From IMG/VR virus record IMGVR_UViG_3300031857_001747, positions 1 to 20,213 of that record: 20,213 bases of DNA. One strand, given 5' to 3'. The notes under the pieces are model-generated. The model was given only the letters and a program-made list of their open reading frames with translations. It was not told the DNA's origin and did not search any database. The position numbers and the translations under genes were made by a program. This document shows, one piece after another, positions 1 to 6,073 of the stretch (the first letter of the stretch is position 1; every line of letters begins with the position of its first letter). Source of the DNA: a virus.

Positions 1-1418
1 CCGATGGGATACAGGGCGACGTGCCCGAACAGGGATCCGACCAGCTTGTCGACCACGAAAGATTTACCTGAGCCTTGGTTGCCCGTGACCCAGCAGTGCG
101 TGCGCCAAGGCAGTGCGCCGCCGATGATTGCGGTTGCCACCCAGCCAGCCAGCAAGTCAGCATGCACGGGCGATTGCCAGCGCAGCAGCTTGATGATCTC
201 GCGTATGCGAAGGCCCTCTTCGTCTGTTGCCTGCGTCATATAGTCCACGCCGTCGCCTTCGTCTGCGATGATCGGCTTGGTCGCCCGGTAGAACCAGCGT
301 GACCGGATCCGTGAGCATGGGATCTCTCGTACCTCTTTGTCAGGCCGACCGAGATAAAGGGTGTTGCCAGCGTGCAGAACTACACGTTCTTGGCCCTTCA
401 TGTCCTTGTCGATCCAGACCCCACGACCCCGCTCCATGTCAGGGTTGTGCACCCCAGCCTCAAAGCATTGCTCCATGACCTTGGACCCAGCCGCCACCCA
501 GTCCACCTTGGCGCTCGGCATGTTCACTTGGTCAGCCCAGTACTCAACGCTGTTCACGACCTCTAGCATAGACGTTCTCGTCATCAGCTTAGCTGCGGTG
601 TATTCGTTGATCTGCTTGGCGCTCTCAGTCATCACGAAATAGATCTGGTTGTCGTAACCCAGTGGCCGATACAGCCGGGTCATTGACATATCAGGATCGT
701 CCCCGTCGATGTCGACGGTCACTGCGATGTCGAGCTTCTCAGGCATGGTCAGCGTCATGACATCGGCATCACGCACGCCGCGCTTGAGGAACTGAACCAC
801 TACCCCCTTTGTCACCTTCTCAGGTAATGGGTCAGCCAGATCCCAGCCATCAGGGAACTGAGGCGGGATGGCAACCATAGCCGATCTCACCTTGTGCTCA
901 GATAACTTGACGCGGATTGCTTCGCCGGCGAGCAGCCCAGCCTTGTCATTGTCCGGCCAGATCACGCACGTGTGGCCAGCCAGAACAGACCAGTCCGTCT
1001 TGTCGACTGCGTTCGCACCGCCCTGCCACGTCGTCACGACCCAGCCATCCGGCACGTATTCCTGCGCAGCAATCGCTGCCTTCTCACCCTCGACGATAAG
1101 CACCGGGGCGACAGGGGAGGCAGCTAACAGATCTCCGTTATAGAGCGGGCGCTTGTCCCCGAACCCAGATGTTACGTGTTCCTTTCCGTTCCATACGATA
1201 GGGCGGATCTGTTTCCGCTGCCCCTCTGGATCCCAGCGAGCGACCGCGCCGAACGCTGTGCCGTCCTGCATCCGATAGACCCACATCGATGCGGGATCAC
1301 CACCCATTGCATCGCGCAGCTTCTTCGGAACAACGACAGGCTCAGGCATCGGTGTGACTATCGTCACATCATTCGTCACGTCGATCGCCTCGACCTTGGT
1401 CAAGTCAATCTTATGCAT
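1..1418 (-). CDS. Primase-helicase with Toprim and P-loop domains (partial)
   Basis: The reading frame is open from the ATG at 1418 to the window edge (472 residues; the C-terminus lies outside). A Toprim domain is visible: VLIVEGEK at residues 106-113 with catalytic-type E110, then IWPDNDKAG with the acidic pair D156/D158. Near the edge a Walker A motif, GNQGSGKS, lies at 446-453, starting an ATPase/helicase domain. The family pattern is a phage replication primase-helicase that makes primers and unwinds DNA at the fork. The start overlaps the stop of the upstream primase-like gene by 8 nt, so the two are probably translationally coupled and may act as one split primase. The linker between Toprim and ATPase (about 200-430) is not recognised. 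Identity as Toprim plus P-loop is firm; the helicase assignment is inference because Walker B is not in the window. Confidence 0.88.
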   Translation of the reverse strand, partial: MHKIDLTKVEAIDVTNDVTIVTPMPEPVVVPKKLRDAMGGDPASMWVYRMQDGTAFGAVARWDPEGQRKQIRPIVWNGKEHVTSGFGDKRPLYNGDLLAASPVAPVLIVEGEKAAIAAQEYVPDGWVVTTWQGGANAVDKTDWSVLAGHTCVIWPDNDKAGLLAGEAIRVKLSEHKVRSAMVAIPPQFPDGWDLADPLPEKVTKGVVVQFLKRGVRDADVMTLTMPEKLDIAVTVDIDGDDPDMSMTRLYRPLGYDNQIYFVMTESAKQINEYTAAKLMTRTSMLEVVNSVEYWADQVNMPSAKVDWVAAGSKVMEQCFEAGVHNPDMERGRGVWIDKDMKGQERVVLHAGNTLYLGRPDKEVREIPCSRIRSRWFYRATKPIIADEGDGVDYMTQATDEEGLRIREIIKLLRWQSPVHADLLAGWVATAIIGGALPWRTHCWVTGNQGSGKSFVVDKLVGSLFGHVALYPI

Positions 1419-1854
1419 GATCCAACCCCAGCATCTCTGCGAATCCTTTGATTGTGTCGGCCATCGAGCCGCCAAACAGGCGCATCGATAGATCAAGCAT
1501 GTCGCCATGCTCGCCCGTAGTGAAATCTTTCCAGCGTCCGGTGGTCAGCGACACACCCAGTGATGGGTTCTTATCCTCCCGCCACGGCGTGCAAGCAAGC
1601 CACCATCCACCCTGCTTCTTACCATTCGGCAGCCAGCCACGGCACAGCACCTCGATGTGTGATGCGTGCAGGCGCGACTTGATATCCTGAATGGTAATGG
1701 ACCGGGAGGTGACGGGTCGACGAGGGCGCGGAAAGGTATCGCTGCCAGTCGCGACTCCGTGGTGTTTAGGCAAGCCTTGGACATTCCCACGGTTCCCGGT
1801 CATGGCTTTGTACTCCCGAAGGAGAACACGGTCAAATTTATAGACTGCATACAC
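1411..1854 (-). CDS. CHC2-like primase N-terminal domain protein
   Basis: 147 residues from GTG 1854 (upstream GGAGAGAG, short spacing). ATG 1803 (GGGAG with 9-nt spacing) is an equally good start and would give 130 residues. The region CTPWREDKNPSLGVS (88-102), followed by RWKDFTTGEHGDMLDL (108-123), matches the zinc-ribbon primase pattern that normally reads CPxHxEKxPSF...CxxCxxGGD. Here the second Cys pair is missing, so zinc binding is probably lost or altered. The gene directly precedes and overlaps the Toprim protein, so I infer that it supplies the template-recognition half of a split primase. Promoter A and a leader hairpin lie immediately upstream. Confidence 0.75.
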   Translation of the reverse strand: MYAVYKFDRVLLREYKAMTGNRGNVQGLPKHHGVATGSDTFPRPRRPVTSRSITIQDIKSRLHASHIEVLCRGWLPNGKKQGGWWLACTPWREDKNPSLGVSLTTGRWKDFTTGEHGDMLDLSMRLFGGSMADTIKGFAEMLGLDHA

Positions 1855-1867
1855 CTCTCTCCATCTA

Positions 1868-1882
1868 CTGCCGTCACAGCAG
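1868..1882 (-). promoter_or_regulatory. Leader hairpin A, loop TGTGACG
   Basis: On the minus strand CTGC-TGTGACG-GCAG forms a 4-bp stem with a 7-nt loop. It starts 37 nt after the beginning of the TTGACA of promoter A, so it would sit at the very 5' end of the primase mRNA, about 14 nt before the GTG start. The same loop with different stems occurs at 5166-5180 and 7514-7528. Confidence 0.6.
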
Positions 1883-1889
1883 GGACACG

Positions 1890-1919
1890 ATCATGCGGCG
1901 ACAAATCGCCCCATGTCAA
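1890..1919 (-). promoter_or_regulatory. Leftward promoter A (primase genes)
   Basis: TTGACA (1919-1914), an 18-bp spacer, and CATGAT (1895-1890) point toward the gene starting at 1854. The spacer contains a short inverted repeat, GGCGA-N4-TCGCC (1897-1910), which could be a regulator site. The element lies in the 83-nt gap between the nuclease gene and the primase gene. Confidence 0.55.
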
Positions 1920-1937
1920 CGGGAATAAAAATTATTC

Positions 1938-2348
1938 TCAGATCAGTTTGAACTGAGCGATTTCGATGTGAACGACGGGCTCAATATCTTGTATGTCACC
2001 ACGATCTCGACGCCCACCGATTGATTTTGTGTGCGAACAGGGCAGTGAAATAAATCCGACAGAGTCCGTCCATGAAACTAACAGGATAGGCTTGAGCCCG
2101 TAGCCCTCCCATGACAGGAGGCCCTCGTACTTATGCTGAGATATCATGTAAGTATCGTAGGCTAACCTACTGTTATTCCTACATTTTATTTCAACGACAG
2201 CCTTTGCTTCGCCGTCACGCACCATGATGAAATCTGCATGAGCATTGATCGGCAGCTTGACCGGGACCGAATCAGTCACGAACCCAAAGTAACGTGCTGC
2301 CTTTCGTTCCCGGCCTAAGTCTTCTCGTGTCTCATACAGCGGGCGCAT
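1938..2348 (-). CDS. Predicted PD-(D/E)XK nuclease
   Basis: 136 residues. The core motif is visible as HADFIMV (D39) followed by AVVEIKC (E53-x-K55), with a downstream helix SQHKYEGLL that fits the Q/K-bearing helix of this superfamily. The fold is shared by restriction enzymes, Holliday-junction resolvases and recombination exonucleases; which role applies here cannot be told. At this length it is a minimal single-domain enzyme. The start is ATG 2348, which overlaps the previous stop as TGATG. Placement beside primase genes suggests DNA replication, recombination or host DNA degradation. Confidence 0.68.
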   Translation of the reverse strand: MRPLYETREDLGRERKAARYFGFVTDSVPVKLPINAHADFIMVRDGEAKAVVEIKCRNNSRLAYDTYMISQHKYEGLLSWEGYGLKPILLVSWTDSVGFISLPCSHTKSIGGRRDRGDIQDIEPVVHIEIAQFKLI

Positions 2349-2533
2349 CAATCCCGCTTCAAGGTGCGCATGCTCTTCACGAACCGCCCAGTCTTGGGGT
2401 CGCGATCAACCAGCGTGTGGTACTCGTCGTTCAAAGCCTCGAGCTGCTTGCGCAGGCCGGCATTCACATAGAGCAGTGCGATCCCGACCAATGTCAGGAC
2501 GGCGATTGCTCCGATTGCAACTTCTTGTGGCAT
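2348..2533 (-). CDS. Small membrane-anchored protein, 61 aa
   Basis: A single hydrophobic helix, AIGAIAVLTLVGIALLYV, at residues 6-23 is followed by a charged, probably coiled segment (LRKQLEALNDEYHTLVDRD) and a basic tail. This predicts an N-terminal anchor with a cytoplasmic or periplasmic helical domain. Shine-Dalgarno GGGAG lies 8 nt before ATG 2533. It overlaps the next upstream gene by 40 nt in another frame. The shape resembles spanin or accessory lysis proteins, but no spanin-specific signal is visible. Function unknown. Confidence 0.7.
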   Translation of the reverse strand: MPQEVAIGAIAVLTLVGIALLYVNAGLRKQLEALNDEYHTLVDRDPKTGRFVKSMRTLKRD

Positions 2534-2676
2534 CCATCATCTCCCATACCATGAAGGAAGAGGCGTAGTTCATACGACATCTCAGGGTCCGCCTCATTAC
2601 CCTGCGAAGGTAGGAATTTCTTGAGATAGCTGTCGGGTATCTTGTTCCCGCCGTGCCAAGGGGGGCGCTTGCTCAC
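2494..2676 (-). CDS. Hypothetical protein, 60 aa
   Basis: The GTG at 2676 has GGAG 8 nt upstream and shares GTGA with the stop of the preceding gene, which argues for this start over the in-frame GTG at 2682. The protein begins VSKRPPWHGGNKIP and is soluble, with a basic N-terminus and acidic middle. Its last 40 nt lie inside the next gene. Not recognised. Confidence 0.55.
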   Translation of the reverse strand: MSKRPPWHGGNKIPDSYLKKFLPSQGNEADPEMSYELRLFLHGMGDDGCHKKLQSEQSPS

Positions 2677-2804
2677 GGCCACATCTCCTCATCACGCAGC
2701 ATCGCGTCACGCTCTTCGGGTGTCGTCTTGCTGGTCAACAGCATCCATATCGCCAGCGCCGCGACGCAGATAATGAATGCGAACAGCCAGTTATCTGCGG
2801 TCAT
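2673..2804 (-). CDS. Tiny single-pass membrane protein, 43 aa
   Basis: Hand translation gives MTADNWLFAFIICVAALAIW, then MLLTSKTTPEERDAMLRDEEMWP and a stop. One transmembrane helix spans about residues 7-24, followed by a charged tail. The start shares ATGA with the stop of the upstream gene and the stop shares GTGA with the downstream start, so it is tightly coupled on both sides. GGAGG is present upstream. Function unknown; holin-like or exclusion peptides are possible. Confidence 0.68.
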   Translation of the reverse strand: MTADNWLFAFIICVAALAIWMLLTSKTTPEERDAMLRDEEMWP

Positions 2805-2923
2805 ATCCACCAGTCCTCCTCGAACTCCCAGTGATTGACGCGGCCTGCCATCAGGTATGCCGCCAATGACAGCACCCCGATGGCGATCCCGAATAGCGTC
2901 AGCCCCGAATGCTTAGGGGACAT
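2801..2923 (-). CDS. Tiny single-pass membrane protein, 40 aa
   Basis: It starts MSPKHSGLTLFGIAIGVLSL, continues AAYLMAGRVNHWEFEEDWWI, then stops. A helix at about residues 8-26 is followed by an acidic, Trp-rich C-terminus (EFEEDWWI). It overlaps the preceding exported-protein gene by 25 nt in another frame and the following gene by ATGA. No Shine-Dalgarno is obvious, so translation is probably by coupling. Not recognised. Confidence 0.6.
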   Translation of the reverse strand: MSPKHSGLTLFGIAIGVLSLAAYLMAGRVNHWEFEEDWWI

Positions 2924-3075
2924 ACGCCGACACCGATGTTAAGCACTGTCCCGTTCTGATACTGGCAGAACAGGTTGCCCCGATCATACCATTGGCGCGT
3001 CAGGAAATACGTCATCTGTGCCAGTGCCGGCGTCGCTGTTGCAGCCAAGACGACTGCGATAATAACCTTCTTCAT
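2899..3075 (-). CDS. Small exported protein with signal peptide, 58 aa
   Basis: MKKVIIAVVLAATATPALAQ is a classic Sec signal peptide with an ALA|Q type I cleavage site, leaving about 39 mature residues. The mature part has two cysteines (C36 and C51) that could form a disulfide in the periplasm. There is no lipobox, so it is not an Rz1-type lipoprotein. ATG 3075 shares ATGA with the preceding stop. Its 3' end is nested over the start of the 40-aa membrane gene. Function unknown; envelope-targeted phage peptides often act in lysis timing or superinfection exclusion. Confidence 0.7.
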   Translation of the reverse strand: MKKVIIAVVLAATATPALAQMTYFLTRQWYDRGNLFCQYQNGTVLNIGVGVCPLSIRG

Positions 3076-3320
3076 CCTATCGTTCCCTTCCTCTTCACGA
3101 TGTTAACCTTCACTGCACCCGCAGCGTAACGCTCGAACTCAGCCAGCTCTTCAGCCGACATCTTCCGATAGACCTTGCCTGTCCGCCAGATCGACGCTGC
3201 CAACTTCATGGATCCCTCGATGATCCGATCCACCTCGCCGTGCTGCCTCGGGTATAGCGTCGCCGCATCGTCCCTCAGCAACTTCGATTGCCTCTCGAAA
3301 TTCTCTCGCACCCCTCGCAT
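3072..3320 (-). CDS. Hypothetical protein, 82 aa (frame B of an overlapping pair)
   Basis: This frame begins MRGVRENFERQSKLLRD (ATG 3320, GGGAG 11 nt upstream) and ends AGAVKVNIVKRKGTIG, with the stop sharing ATGA with the exported-protein gene. Codons in this stretch mostly end in G or C, as in neighbouring genes, which favours this frame over the competing one. It contains an amphipathic segment, MSAEELAEFERYAAGAV. The frame is open further up to GTG 3377. See the overlapping entry at 3151-3414: the two may be one gene joined by a frameshift. Confidence 0.5.
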   Translation of the reverse strand: MRGVRENFERQSKLLRDDAATLYPRQHGEVDRIIEGSMKLAASIWRTGKVYRKMSAEELAEFERYAAGAVKVNIVKRKGTIG

Positions 3321-3414
3321 CTTCGTCCGTCTCCCATCCATTACCCGAACCACAGTCACACCATGAACGGATGTCACCCCATCTGGTGATCGCGCAATTC
3401 GGATCGTGCATCAT
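3151..3414 (-). CDS. Hypothetical Cys-containing protein, 87 aa (frame A of an overlapping pair)
   Basis: ATG 3414 shares ATGA with the stop of the 176-aa gene, the usual coupling in this operon, so translation very probably starts here. The first 40 residues, with HDPNC and SWCDCGSGNGWE, look like a metal-binding or disulfide-rich fold. The rest of the frame overlaps frame B for about 170 nt and has poorer codon character. Either the C-terminal half is real in this frame, or the ribosome or the sequence shifts into frame B near 3300. Confidence 0.45.
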   Translation of the reverse strand: MMHDPNCAITRWGDIRSWCDCGSGNGWETDEDARGAREFREAIEVAEGRCGDAIPEAARRGGSDHRGIHEVGSVDLADRQGLSEDVG

Positions 3415-3941
3415 TCGCAATTCCACACTGTCCTGCTGACGCGCAGATCCTGCGGCCAGCCTTCGCCGTTCGTGAAGCTTCGCTCCGTGAACAGCAACAT
3501 ATTCGTTGGCCTGATCAGCAGCCGCCCGCCTCCGGTGCGCATGAACATAAACTCTTTGCTCTGCTCAGGCTCGGCACTGAACCCATCGCCATACGGGCAG
3601 GCCGTGAACAGATACTGCGCCTGCGCAATCCCGTAATCGTAGTGCGCCCAGAGATCAGACAGGTATTCATACCTGACCACGTCGAACCCTCTGCCGTAGC
3701 AGTTCCAGACCTGCGCATCCCGCAACGTCCACGTTTCAGGCGTCTGGTTAAACGCCAGCGCATGGGGCGGCAGCCCACGATAGACAGCCCCGCATTCCAG
3801 CATGACGTGGCAGGCCCACGCCCGCCCAGCCTCAGCCCTCACGGCAAACCAGACGGCAGGCTCGAAGCCAGTGCGCCCGTCCCTGACGAACGACGAATCC
3901 ACCCAGACGTATTGATGGTGCGGCAGGTCTCGACTGCTCAT
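3411..3941 (-). CDS. Hypothetical protein, 176 aa, aromatic-rich
   Basis: A soluble protein with many Trp and Tyr residues and no transmembrane segment or known catalytic motif that I can see. It starts at ATG 3941 (MSSRDLPHHQYVWVDSS), sharing ATGA with the stop of the HTH gene, and ends VSRTVWNCE. Four cysteines (C44, C50, C81 and C114) and a fifth at the C-terminus are scattered without CxxC spacing. Not recognised. Confidence 0.7.
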   Translation of the reverse strand: MSSRDLPHHQYVWVDSSFVRDGRTGFEPAVWFAVRAEAGRAWACHVMLECGAVYRGLPPHALAFNQTPETWTLRDAQVWNCYGRGFDVVRYEYLSDLWAHYDYGIAQAQYLFTACPYGDGFSAEPEQSKEFMFMRTGGGRLLIRPTNMLLFTERSFTNGEGWPQDLRVSRTVWNCE

Positions 3942-4123
3942 ACCAAATCAACCGCCCGGATCTTGCCGTCCGTCACGATCTCAATCTGGATCGCTTGCTC
4001 GGCAGGCACAGCGTCGCGCCGGAACCAGTGCGACACAGCACTGCGGGTCACACCCAACTGCCGTGCGATCTCAGCTTGCGTCTCGAAGTGCGCCAGCAAT
4101 TCCTCGAAGATAGGCTTACTCAT
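3938..4123 (-). CDS. Cro/YdaS-like HTH DNA-binding protein, 61 aa
   Basis: A compact helix-turn-helix protein: TQAEIARQLGVTRSAVSHWF (residues 15-34) carries the Q-x3-A-x3-G-V-x4-V-S-x-W signature of the lambda-Cro/YdaS superfamily. The C-terminal beta strand IQIEIVTDGKIRAVDLV is as in YdaS-like proteins. Such proteins bind palindromic operators as dimers and control phage promoters. Start ATG 4123 (TAATG overlap with the preceding gene) was chosen over the longer 82-codon frame. It is the only recognisable transcription factor in this window and so a natural candidate for the 19-bp palindromes found here; that link is inference. Confidence 0.82.
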   Translation of the reverse strand: MSKPIFEELLAHFETQAEIARQLGVTRSAVSHWFRRDAVPAEQAIQIEIVTDGKIRAVDLV

Positions 4124-4317
4124 TATGCTGCAATCCCTAGCCGTGCGTGCACCGCATGGCGCAGCATCGTGGGCGTGAAGCCCCACAGTTTCATCGCCAA
4201 GCTATATGCCTTGACCAGCTCCGCAATCTCAGCGTCTGCCTGCTTCAGCTCAGCCGCCAGCTTGTCGCGCTTCTTAAACGCAGCGTTCGCGCGCTTAATG
4301 ATTTCCTGTTCAGTCAC
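4123..4317 (-). CDS. Helical hypothetical protein, 64 aa
   Basis: Start GTG 4317 was chosen because GGAGAAAG sits 8-9 nt upstream; a longer frame from 4347 lacks this. The region EIIKRANAAFKKRDKLAAEL through AEIAELVKAYSLAMKL looks like a continuous amphipathic helix or coiled coil, followed by a short WGFTPTMLRHAV domain. It directly precedes the Cro-like gene (TAATG), so it may be a partner of that regulator. Confidence 0.68.
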   Translation of the reverse strand: MTEQEIIKRANAAFKKRDKLAAELKQADAEIAELVKAYSLAMKLWGFTPTMLRHAVHARLGIAA

Positions 4318-4489
4318 GTTCTTTCTCCGGCATTGGTCGAAACACATTGCGCAGTTCCCGCAGGAGCCACTCGTTCTCGTCCATTAAATCTTCAATCTCT
4401 TGCGCCGCAGCTTTGCATAGCGGTGCGTGCAGCAGCACTGATCGAAGCTGGTTAATTAAAGACCTGCGATACTCATCCTCTGCAGTCAT
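4310..4489 (-). CDS. Helical hypothetical protein, 59 aa
   Basis: Hand translation starts MTAEDEYRRSLINQLRSVLL and ends NVFRPMPEKERD. It is almost entirely helical and charged, with AAAQEIEDLMDENEWLLREL as a probable coiled coil. ATG 4489 shares ATGA with the upstream stop; the stop overlaps the downstream GTG start by 8 nt. Not recognised. Confidence 0.7.
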   Translation of the reverse strand: MTAEDEYRRSLINQLRSVLLHAPLCKAAAQEIEDLMDENEWLLRELRNVFRPMPEKERD

Positions 4490-4767
4490 CCCACAATCTC
4501 CAGTATCTCAGGCTTGTCCGTGCAGTCGCACACCACCTCGTCGGGGTCGTTGCCGTAGACCAGAAAAATCACACCGATCTTCTGCCGCGCAGCGTTCTCC
4601 ACGTGCAGCCACTCCTCATCGCAATGCCCAAGGTTATCCATCACCTCTTCGGCATCGTCACTGTGCATCACGGGCAGCTCTTCGCCGTCATCCACTGTCA
4701 GCAGATAGCCCTTGTCCAACGCGCGGTTCACGATCTGCCGCACCACGAATCGCTCTTCACTGTCCAT
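4486..4767 (-). CDS. Conserved phage-type protein, 93 aa
   Basis: The pattern GYLLTVDDGEELPV...SDDAEEVMDNLGHCDEEWL...IGVIFLVYGNDPDEVVCDCTD resembles a small acidic protein I have seen often in phage genomes without assigned function. GAGGAGG lies 5 nt before ATG 4767. No catalytic motif is evident. Strongly acidic, soluble, probably alpha/beta. Confidence 0.75.
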   Translation of the reverse strand: MDSEERFVVRQIVNRALDKGYLLTVDDGEELPVMHSDDAEEVMDNLGHCDEEWLHVENAARQKIGVIFLVYGNDPDEVVCDCTDKPEILEIVG

Positions 4768-4955
4768 CAGAACCTCCTCGGCGGGCGGCGTCCATATGTC
4801 CGCAGCGTGTCCATTGCCCTACCATAGTCATCCCATAGGGACTGATCGATGTCCTTACTGAAGTCACCGCTAACGTGCTGATCAATCGAATCAACAATTG
4901 CATCCAGCGCATCCAGCAGCTCCTCTGCATCCAGTGCATCCAGCTCCCGGTTCAT
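4767..4955 (-). CDS. Acidic hypothetical protein, 62 aa
   Basis: MNRELDALDAEELLDALDAI begins an acidic helical segment. The C-terminus (TLRTYGRRPPRRF) is basic. Start ATG 4955 shares ATGA with the upstream stop and the gene ends TGATG with the next. No family recognised. Confidence 0.65.
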   Translation of the reverse strand: MNRELDALDAEELLDALDAIVDSIDQHVSGDFSKDIDQSLWDDYGRAMDTLRTYGRRPPRRF

Positions 4956-5149
4956 GAAGCGATCCCGTTTTCATAGATGATCGTCAGATCTTCCTCGATG
5001 GGGAAGCGGTAATCAACCACCCGATACGTGCGCCCATCAGCCTCGCTCAGTGCACGCGCAGCTTCCATAGCCTGAGCGCCATGCTCAAACTTCGCAACCG
5101 GATACCACCGATGATAGGTGGTGTCCTTGATATCGACTTCTACTTTCAT
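4952..5149 (-). CDS. Hypothetical protein, 65 aa, first gene after promoter B
   Basis: Start ATG 5149 (MKVEVDIKDTTYHRWYPVAK) is preferred because AAGGA lies 6 nt upstream; a longer frame from 5167 would begin inside the leader hairpin. The alternating pattern KVEVDI...YRVVDYRFPIEEDLTIIYENG suggests a small beta-rich domain. It is the first gene downstream of promoter B. Not recognised. Confidence 0.65.
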   Translation of the reverse strand: MKVEVDIKDTTYHRWYPVAKFEHGAQAMEAARALSEADGRTYRVVDYRFPIEEDLTIIYENGIAS

Positions 5150-5165
5150 GCAACATCCTTTCTTC

Positions 5166-5180
5166 ATGCCGTCACAGCAC
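5166..5180 (-). promoter_or_regulatory. Leader hairpin B, loop TGTGACG
   Basis: Minus strand GTGC-TGTGACG-GCAT: 4 bp including one G-U pair, with the same 7-nt loop as hairpins A and C. It begins 34 nt after the start of the -35 hexamer, so near the expected transcript 5' end, and precedes the AAGGA ribosome site of the 65-aa gene. Confidence 0.6.
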
Positions 5181-5184
5181 GCAT

Positions 5185-5214
5185 CAATCGATCATATTGT
5201 TTAGCTCTTGTCAA
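5185..5214 (-). promoter_or_regulatory. Leftward promoter B (weak -10)
   Basis: TTGACA (5214-5209) is followed by sequence closely matching promoters C and D (GCTAAACAAT in the spacer). The -10 at the expected distance, TCGATT, is poor, so this promoter may need an activator. It overlaps the end of the upstream 107-aa gene. Confidence 0.45.
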
Positions 5215-5216
5215 CC
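5198..5216. promoter_or_regulatory. Operator-like 19-bp inverted repeat at promoter B
   Basis: TGTTTA-N7-TCAACC, a degenerate copy of the TGTTGA-N7-TCAACA palindrome. The -35 hexamer of promoter B occupies its right arm, two bases from the end, the same register as at 7547-7565 and 11189-11207. Confidence 0.5.
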
Positions 5217-5524
5217 CCATAGTGCTTCGTGATTGCGAGCAGCATATCCTGCACCATATCCAGCGCCAGACTGTGCTGCGCACGCACCTGCTTCTCGGTC
5301 GACCGCACGTTCCACTGCACCATGCGCCGACCGAAATCGCTGCGCGCTTGGTGTCGCTCAACCCTGAACCCACTGTCCTGCACCACGTGATGCACCAGTG
5401 CCGTCGTGCATAGCGACCCATCCAACGCCTTCGCTGTCGTCACCCGCAGGATCCGGTCATTGCCCAGATCGAAACGTGTGTTTGCTTGCCAACCTGACTT
5501 GGTCTTGGCGACACTGGTGTGCAT
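5201..5524 (-). CDS. Hypothetical protein, 107 aa
   Basis: MHTSVAKTKSGWQANTRFDL starts at ATG 5524, with AAGGA 8 nt upstream. The sequence has a beta-rich first half (RILRVTTAKALDGSLCTTALV) and a helical second half (TEKQVRAQHSLALDMVQDML). No known motif. Its 3' end carries promoter B and its operator, so coding and control overlap. Confidence 0.68.
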   Translation of the reverse strand: MHTSVAKTKSGWQANTRFDLGNDRILRVTTAKALDGSLCTTALVHHVVQDSGFRVERHQARSDFGRRMVQWNVRSTEKQVRAQHSLALDMVQDMLLAITKHYGVDKS

Positions 5525-5528
5525 CTCG

Positions 5529-5678
5529 TTATCCTTTTCTCTGACGCTGCCGAATCAGGTGCGTCTCATACAATCGGGCCATCTTGTCCATCCCGATATG
5601 ACGATATGCCTTGATGCGCTGCTGTAATTCAGCCTCGCCCAGCATCGCTGCGTATGTCTCAGCCAATTGCCCCATCAT
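5529..5678 (-). CDS. Basic helical protein, 49 aa
   Basis: Hand translation starts MMGQLAETYAAMLGEAELQQ and ends THLIRQRQRKG. It is predicted helical, with a basic C-terminus. Two consecutive ATGs (5678 and 5675) follow a G-rich ribosome site. It overlaps the end of the AT-hook gene by 20 nt; its TAA lies 5 nt before the next ATG. Confidence 0.62.
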   Translation of the reverse strand: MMGQLAETYAAMLGEAELQQRIKAYRHIGMDKMARLYETHLIRQRQRKG

Positions 5679-5928
5679 TCACCCCCTTCGGCTTGTTCTT
5701 GCTGCCCAATGGGCGGCCACGTTTCTTCGGTGCGGGCTTTTCTCCCGGAACCCAAGTGTGTGTGTGCCAGTTAGCGCGCTTCTTCGTCGCTAAGATCGGC
5801 GGCAGCCCCATCAAAGCACGGCTGACATCATCGGCGTAAACCAAGGCCCGTGCCGAAAATGTCGTGTGATCTCCGTCAATCCGCAGTGCCAGATTAAACA
5901 GCTTCTCTGCAATAAACTTACGCATCAT
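5659..5928 (-). CDS. Small protein with AT-hook, 89 aa
   Basis: The C-terminal KKRGRPLGSKNKPK (residues 68-81) is a canonical AT-hook (GRP core in basic context), which binds the minor groove of AT-rich DNA. The N-terminal half (RKFIAEKLFNLALRIDG) is helical. Start is ATG 5928 or 5925; GGGAG fits the second. A role in DNA organisation or in binding AT-rich control DNA such as 10098-10140 is plausible but is inference. The C-terminus overlaps the next gene by 20 nt. Confidence 0.75.
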   Translation of the reverse strand: MMRKFIAEKLFNLALRIDGDHTTFSARALVYADDVSRALMGLPPILATKKRANWHTHTWVPGEKPAPKKRGRPLGSKNKPKGVNDGAIG

Positions 5929-6073
5929 CCTCTCCCTTCTCCAAATGCATCGCCTTGAATATCTCTTCCTTGCTGATCGCCATCAGCAATTCCTTCAGCT
6001 TCACCCGTGCATCCAGCTCATCCGCTGCCATCACAGCAAAGCCCAGCGTGAAATCATATCTCTTCATCGTCAT
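5918..6073 (-). CDS. Hypothetical protein, 51 aa
   Basis: It starts MTMKRYDFTLGFAVMAADEL and ends KAMHLEKGEDDA. GGAGG lies 9 nt before ATG 6073; ATG 6067 in the same frame is the alternative. A beta strand then a helix, no transmembrane segment. It overlaps the upstream gene by 20 nt and the downstream start by 11 nt. Not recognised. Confidence 0.62.
   Translation of the reverse strand: MTMKRYDFTLGFAVMAADELDARVKLKELLMAISKEEIFKAMHLEKGEDDA

Noticed and set aside
2801-3075. Rz/Rz1 spanin pair from nested frames
   Set aside because: The exported protein has a type I signal cleavage site and no lipobox Cys, and the partner lacks the expected coiled periplasmic domain.
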